A stretch of DNA of 64,000 bases from the NCBI RefSeq assembly GCF_003711515.1, contig NW_021167084.1:2025932-2089931 (forward strand). The letters are read 5' to 3'. Below, one piece after another: positions 22,523-34,095 of the stretch; positions within the stretch are counted from its first letter, which is position 1; each line of letters opens with the position of its first letter. The position numbers were made by a program, and so were the translations under genes. This DNA is from Sodiomyces alkalinus F11 (lineage: Eukaryota; Ascomycota; Sordariomycetes; Glomerellales; Plectosphaerellaceae). Under the pieces are notes generated by a model. It had not been told where the DNA came from and searched no databases. It saw nothing but the letters and a program-made list of their open reading frames with translations.

Positions 22523-22756
22523 TGTCGCGTAGTTCCGTCGTACGGTCGCGAGTGTCGAGGGTAACCGAGCGCGCTGGGTGCGGCGTAATGACCGAAGGTG
22601 AGGATCGGGAGAGGTGTGGGGGGAGGAAGAGACGAGAGATCGGAAGGATGGTAAAAAAGAACCGCGCAGCGATGGGGGAAAAGGAGGGCAAGAAACCTGT
22701 GCCGGACGAAGTGAAGATGTTCGAATTAAACTGGAAAAGCAGCCTTTCATGCCCAA
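22523..22756 (-). CDS. In-frame N-terminal extension of ArgRS, candidate mitochondrial presequence
   Basis: These 78 codons read continuously into the ArgRS start at 22522. The segment is Ser/Arg/Leu/Pro-rich with almost no acidic residues, and ends with a VRRNYAT stretch that resembles a mitochondrial processing site. Using the ATG at 22756 would give 718 aa for mitochondria; the downstream ATG would give the cytosolic form. Dual targeting from one gene is known for several fungal synthetases. Here it is inferred from composition only. Confidence 0.5.
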
Positions 22757-23381
22757 TGCGGAGGGGAGGGGAGGACTTGTCGCGTAGTGGCAGTAGCGAG
22801 TGGGAGAAAAAGAAAAAAAAAGAGGAACGAGTCACTGGGCTGGCCGGTTGGATGTGGAGCTTTGTCGTAGTTTGGAGGAGGGGGATTTTTTTTGGACGTG
22901 ACTCAACTGGGAATGGGCGACTGCGTTGATGGATGGACCGGCCAAATGTCCGATGTTATTGGCTACTGACCGAGGAAGAGGTCATTCACCGAAACGAGGG
23001 GGAGGGGTCACAGTGTGAAAGGTTTCAACAGAAGTCTCGCACTGTACTTACCTCAGACTCCGGATACACTGCAGGTTGGGTGAATGGCAACGATGCACGA
23101 ACGCCGATATTGAGACAACAAAATTTTCACGACAAGATAGTCATTGCTACATTTCCCTGTCTTCCTTATCATGAGGCGATCCGTTCAGACAATACCTACC
23201 CCAGGTACAATTCATGTCACTAGCTGTCTTCAGGATTCTTCTCAACACATTCAACAAACGCACATGATGTGCCGGGAGTTTTCATGACGGCCATGTAGCG
23301 CTTCTGTTGTTCATTGCAAACTCTTTCTGCCTCCCCAGAACTCTAATTAAAATCTAGCATTCCTCATAGCAACACTAACTC
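22757..23381. other. Promoter region of ArgRS and 3' flank of the BIM1-like gene
   Basis: Nothing convincing is encoded here. Confidence 0.55.
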
Positions 23382-24196
23382 TTACAACAACATCACGGCG
23401 CCACCGACAATGGCAGCCATCGACACGGCAAAACCACCCTGGAAAGCACCATGAAGGGACGCGGCGCCGCTGTCACCATCGTCATTGGATGAGCCCGAGT
23501 CGTCGGAGCCAGAATCGTCGGAGCCGCTGTCACCGGAAGGTTCGTCCGAGGAGGTGTCGTTGCCCACAAAAGTTAGGAGTTGGGCGTTTTCGACGAGCCT
23601 GATGCTGACCGAGGTGCCGTTTCGGCACTCTTCCCGATCGGGAGCACTGCCGTTGACGAATCTGACGGGGGCGCACTAGAAACACGAAGGAAAAAACATT
23701 AGTCCAACTGGCTCATTTCTTCCCTCATCGAAGAGAAAGAGGGGAGGGAGAAGGAGAAGGAGAGGAAAGTGAAACAAAAAGGGAAACCTACGCTAAACAG
23801 CAACCCGTCGGTGGCCGAGCCCACAACGCCGACGACGCCGCGACGGCCGGCCCAGTCCGCGGGGGCCGTGACTTGAGGCAGGCATGAGCGGCCGGAGCCG
23901 GTGGTGCGGTAGATGGGGTAGAGCTGTTCCCAGTCGCCGCTGGCATCGGACTCGAGAGTGGCGCGGAGGATCCAGTCGGACTGGGAGTGCATGTCGATGA
24001 TGGCGACGGCGTCGCCGCTGACGTAAAAGTCGACGGTCTCGTCGTCCTCGGAGGGCCTGTAGCCGCCGCAGGGACTGTCGTTTTGGTTCTGGTTATCAGC
24101 GCCGCCGAGGGAGCTCTCGGGGTGGAGGAGGCCGAAGTGGGCGGTGGCCGTGGAGGCCAGGGCCGCAGTGGCAAGGAGGGTTACGAGACGGGTCAT
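23382..24196 (-). CDS. BIM1-like (X325) GPI-anchored copper protein
   Basis: Two exons (24196-23792, 23675-23382) give 232 aa. The signal peptide (1-19) ends immediately before His20, so the mature protein starts HFGLLHPES, as in BIM1/X325 proteins whose N-terminal His binds copper. A second probable ligand is His70 (mature His51) in DMHSQSDW. Four cysteines (CGGYRP, SCLPQ, CAPV, EECR) would make two disulfides. A Ser/Asp-rich stretch (SGSDDSGSDDSG) follows, then a small-residue site and a hydrophobic C-terminus typical of a GPI anchor. Family members share the LPMO fold but are thought to scavenge copper rather than oxidise polysaccharide; Cryptococcus Bim1 supports copper uptake. The gene is head-to-head with the metalloreductase at 26049. 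Confidence 0.88.
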
Positions 24197-26048
24197 GATC
24201 AAAATCGAAAGTAAGGCAGTCAATGTTGCCAATTATGTTGTGTATGGATGGCGTGGTAGGCTTGATTTGATGAGAGATTTCCGCGGGAAGATGCGATTGT
24301 CGGAGGGATTGGCGGCGTCAGGAATGATAGAATGGAAAAACACGCAGGGCTGAGAGTCGTAGAAGAAACGCCGGGTATCTTTTGAGCGGAGGTGGAACAG
24401 AGGCCAGCTAGGTATATTACAGACTACACGAGTACGTTGCTCGGGTCAAGGTCGAGGCGAGGGGTGTGAGCACGTTTTAAAGAGCGGTCGGTTGGTTCTG
24501 GGGCGATGTTGTGGATATAGACGGGAGGGAGCTATGATCAGGAAGAACGACGGACAAAGTACTTAAGAGTACTTGTACCGATACCGGGTTTGTCTAAGGT
24601 AGGTGCGCTCGAGCGTTTACCAGTACCTTTATTCCCGTTCGTCTGCCTCGGAGTGAATTCGTAGATAAGGCGGGATTATCCAAGATAATTACTTACTTTA
24701 GCCTTCTTCCAATGTTCTACTCATATCCGTACATTCCTCTACGCATCGAGACTTGTTGTCTCCCAGCCGTTGAAGAGTTGACTGGTCTGTTGAACGGTTT
24801 GCGCCTCACCAGGGCAGTCAGTACCTTAAATATGTTGTACTACCCCGATACTGTCTAAGGTACCTCACACATAAGACACTGCGGCCGCCGGCAACAACGA
24901 CACCTTGCCACTCCATGCATTCGGTTCCGGGGATGCAGGAACAGCAGGCATGCCATTTGCCTTCTTCAAAGTGACGATTCTTAATAATGACTCCACAGCA
25001 GCAGCAATGTTGGAAGCAGCCTGACGGTCTGAAAGTCGAGGACGAAGTAGACCTACGCAAGCACTTTATAGGAAGTACATGTACGAATACAGATAAGGTA
25101 CCTTACCTACCTTAGGTACGTGTACTTGATGTTTGTGGATGGAGGATGAAATGGTAGGGTACCTATGGTACGGAACGGTGCTGTTCCGCGGAGAGTTCTA
25201 GCCAATGACAGGATAAGAAAACAGCGGACCTGCGCGCATTTGAGCAAGTTCTTAGCCCAGTCCGTCCCCTCGACTAAAGCGGAAGCCGCGACCTTGGCAC
25301 CAAAACCCCCAGGGTCCACACTCATCTTCACCCTCCACCATCAGGGTTCTTGGGTCACTTGTACTTCCGACCTTGGCATCAAAATCCACTCAAATGGATA
25401 CGTATCTGGACTCCTCCATACCAGCTCCCACTGCCCTCCTCCATCCTCTCACATCTCTTCCCCCCCCCCCCGGCCAGATTCTTGGGTTCACTCTCCTCAT
25501 TTCGAGACCTTGGTTATTTCGTCTCGCCTGCTACCGCTTTCCACATATTACATATTCGTTACCATCATCTCTACCTGTACGGTTCGGCCCATCACCATCC
25601 GCTACCCCCCATATACGAAAAGTCGAGTCGATCGATTCGATCGAGAGCCGAAGAGTCGTTTCGCCCTTTCGGACCGAGTGAAAGAGATCTCCTCCCTCTC
25701 TTTCTCTTCCCATGGCGAATTTGATACTCCGCTAAAACTTCCGAACGACTCACCGGAATTCCTTCTTCACCTCCACATCCGATTTCCACGCCATCATTCG
25801 AGTCGCTCGAGTTTCCTTTACCACGAGACAGGAAGAATCAGACGTCCTTGTTGTGCCCGGCTCTCCTTGATCGAACATGACCTCACCATTTAATCCGTCG
25901 ATTGCCCGATATTCGTAACCTCCGGACCTCACGCGGCTCGATAGACTCGACTCGACGGACTCGATAGTCAACTGGTTTTGACTGTATAATCGAGCTGAAG
26001 CCCCCCCGCCTTGCCTACATAATTCTCAGCACTCACAGGACGACGGCC
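24197..26048. promoter_or_regulatory. Divergent intergenic region of the copper-protein/reductase pair
   Basis: A 1.85-kb region separates the two start codons. It contains several AGGTACCTTA-type words (24857, 25096-25125), a TGAGCAAG at 25241-25248 (reverse CTTGCTCA) and a TTGCTC near 24437. The yeast Mac1 element is TTTGCTC(A), so these are weak candidates for a copper-sensing factor site. Long plus-strand ORFs at 25165-25893 are low-complexity leader sequence without domains. Regulation is inferred. Confidence 0.35.
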
Positions 26049-28146
26049 ATGGACCACGAACATCACGACCATGATCACGATCATGGAGAAATGACCACCG
26101 CCGGCGGCCTGCAAGCTACCAACAAGCACCTGGCTCGGTCTTATTGGTACCTCATTGCTGGCGCCGTAGGTCTCGCTGTTATCATCCGCGCCATCAACCA
26201 CCTCGAACACCGAGCAAGGTACCGTTCTCCTTTCCCTTTCTGCAAGCCCATCATTCCACCATTTTGAGCGTCCCTGACTTGCCTAATCTCCCAGGTTGAG
26301 ACGCTGCGCAGCCCAATCCGTCGCCCATCCCACGAAGCCCTCAAATTCGCTCTCCCAATTATGGGCTACTGCTACCGCCTGTGCCCGAGAAACCTGCCAT
26401 CTCCACGTCTACATCCCAGTAAAAGGACTCCGCTGGGCCACCCCGCCCCCGCTAGGTCGTGTCCTGCTGCTCCTCGCCTACTGGGCCGTCGTCATTTACA
26501 TGTCCGCCGGCCACGATGCTGTTCAGAACGACGTCTTCTTCCGCGAGCGCATCGGTTTCCGCAACGGCTGGACCACCATCATGCAGCTGCCCCTCCTCTT
26601 CCTCCTCGCCATGAAAGTCAACCCCGTCGGTCTCCTCGTCGGCACCTCCCACGAGCGCCTCAACTGGTTCCACCGCTGGGTCGCCCGTACCATGTTCATC
26701 ACCGCCACCCTCCACGGCTTCCACTTCTGGACCCAATGGACCGAGGCCGACATCTTCGACTGGCAGATGCGCATCCTCCCTTCCACTAAACAGGGCATCG
26801 GCGCCTGGGCCGTCCTCCTTTGGACCATCGTCACCGGTTTCCGACCCCTTCGCCACATGGCCTATGAGTTGTTCGTCATCCAGCACCTGGCCTCCCTCGC
26901 CGTCTTCCTCTGGCTTGTCTACGTCCACATCCCCATCGTCGCCCGGCCTTACCTCTGGGCCGCCATCGCCTGCATCGCCTTCGACCGCCTAGCCCGCTGG
27001 GGTCTCATGGCCTGGCAAAATCTCCGCGCCAAACCCGACTCCTCCGGCTGCCGTCGCAAGCAGCGTCTGGGCCACCAGGTCCAAGTCCGCGCCGTAGGCC
27101 CTTGCACCACCGTGCTCACCCTCAAAGACGTGCCCTTCTCCTGGAAGCCCGGCCAGCACCTCTACCTCTGGCTACCCAGCGTCGCTCCCTTCGAAGCCCA
27201 CCCCTACACCGTCGCCTGCGCCACCCGACTACCCGGCACCTGCACCTGCCACAGCGTCCAGCTCGTCGTCCGGAAACACGGTGGCTTCTCTCGCCGCCTC
27301 CATGCCCATGCGTCCAAGCTGGAAGCCCAGGGCCACGCTACCGAAACCCTCACCGCCTTCATCATCGGGCCTTTCGGTGCCCCGCCGCGCTGGGACGTCT
27401 ACGAGACCCTCGTTCTTATCTCTGCCTCCACCGGGGCTTCCTTCACTCTCCCCATCCTCGAAGCCGCCGTCCAGGCCGACCCCCGCTCCTCATGCGTCCG
27501 CAGGATCCAGTTCGTCCTAACCGCCGCCCAGGGAGAGGAAGTCGACTTTTACCTGCACAGGCTCCGCCACGCCATCGCCCAAGCCCACGCTCGGGGACTG
27601 GAAATCACCGCACACGTAGCCGTCACCCGCTCCGAGTCGAGAGTGATAGAAGGGGGAGCAGGAAGAAGCGTGAGCACCGCTCTCGAATCGGGCGGATGCT
27701 GCTGCGCCAAGTCGTCGTCGTCACCTGATTCGGGCGACGTCCAGCAGCGAAGACCGCAGAGCGAGGAGAAACAAGACGACGTCGACACGGCAGATACGAC
27801 AGATATCGAACGAGCACCCGTGTCCCGGCAGTCCTCAGATCTAAACGCCCCCCCAAGCGGGAACGAAAAAGAGGACCCAAAACCATCGGCCCAAGTACGA
27901 ACGGCAAGGCCGTCGTCGCCCGGGTCGGGTTTCCTCCGGGAGTACACCGCCCGCCCAGACATTGAATCCCTGATTCGCGGGCCTGTTGAGGCGTCCGGAG
28001 GCGAAACCTCCGTCATTGTGTGCGGGGGCCAGTCGCTTACCAGTTCGGTGCGGAACTGTGTCTTGCGGTTGGCCGACGAGAGAGCCGTGCATAAGGGGAC
28101 CGGCGCGCAGGGTATCCATCTGTTTGTGGAGGAGTATTCGTTTTGA
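26049..28146 (+). CDS. FRE-type ferric/cupric reductase (metalloreductase)
   Basis: Two exons (26049-26218, 26295-28146) give 673 aa. The ATG has a GCCATGG context. The N-terminus carries a metal-binding HEHHDHDHDH run before the first membrane helix. A ferric-reductase transmembrane domain follows, with haem-ligand histidines in WFHRW, LHGFHFW, and the pair in QHLASLAVFLWLVYVH, which are 13 residues apart. The FAD-binding part contains HPYTVA (HPxT motif). The NAD(P) part has LISASTGASFTLPIL, where relatives have a Gly-rich loop, and CGGQSL near the end. A long polar, probably disordered insert with CCC and Ser/Asp runs lies at about 490-600. The enzyme moves electrons across the plasma membrane to reduce Fe3+ or Cu2+ before uptake. 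Its divergent BIM1-like neighbour favours a copper role. Confidence 0.93.
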
Positions 28147-28594
28147 TTCGCGCGTCTATACATATTGTACGTGCTTGGCGACGCGACTGCAGTTGTACAT
28201 ACCTTACTTATGCATGTATGGTGGCTGCATACCATGGATCGATCGATGGGTGGGGGGTTGTGGGTGCATGCAGACCATTTGTGATGATGATTTTAACGCA
28301 ATATACCTCGCCGTTGAGTATCTCGGCAATGAAGATAGCATCTAAGTCTATTATATCAATGTTTTTTTTTTCCTGCTATTATGGGACCCATCTCTTAGCC
28401 TAGGTATACAACAAAAAGACATACCGACGCCTCCGAATCAGTATCGCCATGAACTGACACACCACGGAAGCTGACCAAGTTGGTAAAGAGAGGGAGGGAG
28501 CGTAGTCTAATAAAACACCATCATAGCATGATACCATAAAGTCGTATCTCGATTACCCGCCCAAGTCTAAGCTAGTCTCGTTGAGCATAATCCA
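28147..28594. other. Convergent 3' flanks of the reductase and Doa10 genes
   Basis: No gene is seen in this 448-nt stretch. Confidence 0.6.
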
Positions 28595-31500
28595 TCAATG
28601 CACCCTCCACTGCCCACCCCGAGCCCCAGCCGCCGCAGCAGCCTCAGCGGCGCCCACCCCGAAATTATGCAACCTCTCCCCAATCAGATACGCCTCATCC
28701 CGGATCCGGACCTGCCACGAATGCACCACGCCCACCACGCTCCAGAACACGCCGACCGCGAGGGCGCTGAGCGCCGCGGCGGGGTAGGACAGGCGGTACA
28801 TCATGACGAGCTCATGCGGCGCGGGGGCAAAGCGGCCCAACCATCCGCGGGCCTCGAGCAGGGAGGTGGCGTAGGGCGGGCCGAAGAGGGCGACGGCGGC
28901 GAGGAGGAGGCCCGGGAGGACGAAGGCGCGCGTGAGGACGGAGGTGTCGGGGCGGAGCCAGCCGCGGCGGAGGACGGCGCGGACGGCGGCTGCGGGACGG
29001 GTGCCGCCGTAGAAGGACGTGATGGTGCGCGCGGAGAGTTTGACGTAGAGGAGGCCCAGCGTCCATGACTGGACTGCGCGCGCCGTGTGCTGGCTGGGGA
29101 CGACGACGGCAGAGGTACCGGTCGCGAGGCCGGTGGTTGTGGTGTTGCCGGTCGGGATGACGTAGGGGGAAGGCGGGTCGACGTAGGTGTGCAGCGGGAG
29201 GATGACGTACAGTTCCATGAGCGAGGTGAGGATGAGGGGGAAGACAATGAGGAGCATCGAGTATGCGTAGACCACTTTGGCGACCTGGAGCGCTACCGAG
29301 GAGACGCGCTGGAGCGTGGCGCGGTCCCACACGGTGTCCCTGACGCCTGACGCCCATCTTCCTACCCGTGCAGCCATAGACTTGGCGTGGAAGCAGAGGT
29401 AGACGGCCGATCCGAGAAGGTAGATGCCCATGCTAAAGGCGTAGATGTCGTTGGTGCGAATATGGGCCGGGATGAGGTGCTCGAACACGGCGCGACCGAA
29501 GACGAGCGGTATGATGGTGAAGCCGACGCCTGTTACTGCTGCAAATAGCCAGATGAACAGGATGAAGAGGAAGATCCTGAACCTGAAGTTAGGAGGCAGG
29601 TAGACCAGCTGGTACTGGTCCGTAGAGTAGAGGTCTGACCCTGGGAGGTCAGGTTTGCCATCGATCCGTTCATTATGTTCCGTTACTTCCACAAAGATCC
29701 GGTTACCCTTGGTGATCTTGACCTGGTCAGACGCAGGTGTGCGGACGAAGCGACCATCCTTAATGAGTTGGCCCGACTGGACCAGCATGCGCTTCTCGAG
29801 CGTGGCCCTGATCATCTTGTCTTTGGACAAGCTGGCGCCTGGCTTGCCGGTGCTGACCTCGAGGAGACCCCGCCACGTCTGGGGGACGACTTGGTTCCTC
29901 TTGTTCACCACAAGGAAGCATCGCCTCCACCAGGGGCGCTTGAGGTGCGGCGAATCCGATCGCAGAGCGAGGACACCTTCTTCGTCGATGCGTCGTTCTC
30001 CGAAGAGGAACCAGGTGAGTCGGAGACCGCGAGCGCATTTGCGCAACCACCAGGTGTACATGGCGTGCAGTTTGTCGCTCGGCCTGAAGAACTTGACCGC
30101 CAGCGGCATCGCAAAATTGTAAAAGAGCAGGTCAATGGGGAACTCGAGCACCGGTTCGTTGGAGGAGTAGTGGATCGGCAAGACGTTCTTGAGGGAGATT
30201 GCCAGGCTCCATACAACGCCACCGAGGCAGACAACCACCAGGGCGCCATACACAAACGCAGAGAAGAGGATCTTGCGAAGTTGTGTCACTACATTACGCT
30301 CGAGAACATCGCGGACGGGGTGGAATTCAGGGTCATCGGGGTCACGGATAAAGTCTGCAGGAATTTTTGGTCAGTTTCCCTTTCCAATATCCAGCGCTGG
30401 GGTTCGGGGTGACGGGTGACGGGTGAAGGGTGAGGGGCCAACTTACAGAGCACGCCCTTGCGCATAATCTTGCGGCACATAGACACGAACAGAGCGAAAT
30501 GGAACATGTACCCGGTGCCCACGAACCAGTGAACAAAAATGGACGTCAGGGGATAGTTGGCCATGAACGCAATCCGAGACTTGACCGTCGCGTTTTCAAA
30601 CAGGGGCAGCAGGGCGGCATCCAGGAGAAGGCCGCAGTACAGCGGGAATACAAGCATCTCGATGCTTATGATCAAGATGACCTTCATGACGCCGCTAGCC
30701 TGGTTGAGTAGGTCGATCAGAGACGCTTCCCACTCTTGAGCCACCTGTCCGGAAGAAAAAGGAGTGCCGCGACGAAGATAGAGAGCGCCGAGTCCGGACA
30801 AACTCAGGTAGCCACACATGATGGCCCAGAACCGGTCCGTTCCTGACCAGGACGCCAGGGCAGGGTCGATGGAAACGGTTGACTCCGAGGCCCCGAAACT
30901 GATCACCCAGGAAGCAGGATTCAGGAGCTTGAGCGGTACGCTGCGGAGGGCGTGGAAGGCGGTCGAGGCAGCCTCGGTCGCCCAGCGCATGAGTTGGAGG
31001 GCGTGGGCGGGTAGTCCCCCGTCGAAAACAATTTCCAACGCGGTGCCAACACTGAGCAAGAAGGTCGACACGGAGGCTTTCAAGTCCAGCAACGCTTGGT
31101 GGCTGACGGCCGAAAAGTTTTGGATCTCGGTGGCGGAGATGAGGGGGAGATCGCCAGCCAAGCTCTCGAAGACGCGGACCGTAGCGTTGGTGGAGATGCC
31201 CCAGGTATGGATCCGCAGGGCCACGCATGAGCGGCGGGCCGACGGCAACCACAGCCCCAGCGCGTTGCCGACGTAGAACAAAATAGCGAGGAACCCGCTG
31301 CAGGCACCAGACACGAGCGCGACGGCCAGGTCCTGTACGAACTTGGTGAAACTGAAAAGCATCCGCACCAGCCGCATAGGATTCATCAGAGCCCAGACGC
31401 TCACCCGCCCAAAGTTGTAGGGCAAGAAGACGCAGAGGAAGATGGTGACAGACACCAGCACGGCGCAGAATACGGCGTTCTGGAACAGCCCGACCACGGG

Positions 31501-34095
31501 CCCTCGCATGCCGACGAGCTCCAGGACGCCTTCCATATCTTCGGCATCATCCATGGCTTCAGGGTCGAGACCGGCGGCAACTGCAGCATCGACGACGTCG
31601 GGATCCCGGTGTTCTTCGTCTTCCAGGTCTGGCACATCTTCAAAGCCGTCGTCGTCGTCGTCGTCGTCATCGTCGGCAACGTCGTGGTCCGGCTCACCCT
31701 CGGTATCAGTGTTATCATCTAGGTCCTCGACACGATCGTCCGCGCCGATTCTCTCAAGGGGTTCGACGTCCCTCCACATGAAATCTGCTAGCTGGTCCAT
31801 GACACCACGCTGAAGTGGGGGCCGTTGCTGCGCAGGGGCCCCTTCGACTGCCATCTGCTCTCCAGGACCAGTCTCACCCGTCGCGGGCTCATTTGTGGTT
31901 TCTCCCGACTCGTGCTGAGGCAGAGGACCGAAGACTTCAACGTCTGGCCTCTGCGTGCCGGAAGCTGGGGAGTTCGGCACACCGTTATGCTGGCTGGAAC
32001 TATCGGCGTCCACTATCCTACCATGCTCATGGTAAGGAGAAACGCCTTCTTGGTGGCCGTCCAAATGTCTGAAAGATCCCGCTACAGAAGATTGCTCAGG
32101 GTGAGATTCAGGGATGTGCCGGTCGTTCGACGGACCGGGACGAGTGTCGTCCGATGAGATGCCAGTGAATGACCAACTGTTGTTGGCAAGAGGGTTGGTG
32201 GTGTCGAATCGCTGAGGTCCATCAGAAGCGGCGCGTGGTCTAAGGAAGTTATAATTAGGTGCTGGAGGACTAAGGCTCGGCGCCGGCTGTGCGTTGGCTT
32301 GTATGTCGTCACGCTCCACCTCCTTCCCCTTCCCCTTGCCATTCACATCCCCCTCGGCGTCCCCGTTCCTTGTCCCTTGGGCATCGTTGGACGGCCAGGT
32401 GAATTCAGGGGCCGAAGGCGCCGGGAGAGGCATTGGCCATGATTCCTGCGGTGGCGGGGCCCGCTGTGATGACTCTGCTTCCTCCTCAGTCGATGTGGTC
32501 GGTTCATCGGTAGCAAGATCAGACGGCGCTTGAGCCCCCTCCTTGTTCTTGCCCATCATAGATCTCGTCACTCCTGCCCAGTAGCCAAGGGTATCCTCCA
32601 GATTCTCGTCCTTGATGGTCTGAAGGATGAGGTCAGGATCCCCGTTCGCTTGTCGATAGATTCGCAAGTACTCATGAACCGTGGCAACGGGACTAGTGGC
32701 CTGTTCCCTTGGCGAAACGCCGAGGACACCTTGGTTCGAGGATTCGCGATTGGAAATATCGTGTTCAAGAGATGCGGCTGTGGCAGAACTAGGTTGCGAG
32801 GCCTCTTCCCTCACATCAGAGTGCAGAGACGTTTCGGGTTGCGATGCACTATCTTGCCAGTCTTGTTCCACGAAGCGCCGATCCACATTCGTCTCAAGCC
32901 GAATGTTCAGCCCGTCGAGACCACCAATATCGCTCACATCGTCTTCTCCGTCGTCATCAGGGCCGGGAAGGTTTTCAACCTGCTCGACCATACGCTGGAG
33001 CTCTGGGTCTTGCTGCTGAGGCTGAGGTTGGGGTTGAGGCTGGGGGTTCTCGTTGAGAGCGGCTCGCATGTTAATCTCGGGTTGTTGTTGTACGACATAG
33101 TCTCGAACTAAGATGACAAGAATGAAGCACACAATGACTAGGATGGTGATAATCTGCCCTTCGAGGATAGTGATCATCGTGCGATTCACAAACGGATACG
33201 GCGTGAGATCCCGCAGGAAGGAGACGTCGCTCAACAGCGATCCGTGATCGACGGGAACCTGGCCACGGTCGGCAGGGCAGACGTTGTTCCGGTCGGGAGA
33301 CGAAGACGCCGCGAAACCGAAAACGGTCCGCAAAAACGCTGCCGAGAACGAATCGTTGGTTGAAATGTTCACGCCATGCCAGGTGGTGGTAAAAGGGGCG
33401 GACGGCTGCAGGCGTATCATCTCTTCCAGCTGCTGTCCCATCCCATAGGTTGACGCGCCATAGAAAGAAGCGTCGACGAAGGGATGTGCGGGACAGGTAT
33501 TGACAAGGTGTAGTGGCCGGGGGGAGACGGCGGGAGAGAATCCCGGTCCATGCGGACCGAGATTCACGTCGGGACCCCAGAGAGGAGCCCCGATGCCTTC
33601 GTTGCTCAGCCAGAAGAGAAAGGACCAGACGGATCGCATGAGCCAGGGTAACCAGCAAAGCCACACGGCAACGACAAGTGCGGCCCTGAGCCAGACGAGG
33701 AGGTTCCTCAAGATGTATTTGGCCATGTGGCCGACGAAAACGTGGACGGGGATGGTGCTCGGCATCTTTGGGGAGTAGAGCTTGGTGAAGCGGAAGGACG
33801 TCTTGCAGAGCTCGCAGTGTTTCTTCTGGGAGTGGGAAAGCCATTCCATCAAGCAGTCCTGGTGAACATATTTGATACTACCACTGCATTTGCAGGGGTA
33901 GAAGAGGGGCTCATCGTCGGTTCCTTCGCCGCGACAGATGCGACATGTATCTGGATCGACACCCAGGTTATCGGCCGCATGATTTTGTGATCGGAGTCTC
34001 GCGGTTTCGGCAGTCGAATTTTTGGATGCAGAAGGACGACGGCGGTTGTGGGCCACGGCATCGGCTGCCATGAGCGGTTCGGCGGTGTCGGTCAT
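28595..34095 (-). CDS. DOA10: Doa10/Ssm4 (MARCH6-type) ER membrane RING-CH E3 ubiquitin ligase
   Basis: Two exons (34095-30447, 30354-28595; intron phase 1) encode 1802 aa. The N-terminal RING-CH finger is complete: C51, C54, C68, C70, H78, C81, C94, C97, with the FYPCKCSGSIKYVHQDCL core. Many hydrophobic segments follow, about fourteen expected for the family. Between the first pair of helices and the rest is a long acidic, Gln/Pro-rich region (residues about 350-830) with an Asp run. The splice joins MRKGVLY to FIRDPDDPEFHPVRD, the conserved part before the C-terminal helices. The protein ubiquitinates misfolded ER, inner-nuclear and cytosolic proteins for proteasomal decay (ERAD-C). It lies head-to-head with the repeat-protein gene at 35936. 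Confidence 0.95.

Noticed and set aside
25165..25893. 242-codon plus-strand ORF upstream of the reductase
   Set aside because: Composition is low-complexity, pyrimidine-rich leader DNA; no domain, and equally long frames exist on the other strand.
26361..27728. Long Arg/Pro/His-rich ORFs overlapping the reductase
   Set aside because: They are shadow frames of GC-rich codons in the reductase exon; composition is typical of out-of-frame translation.
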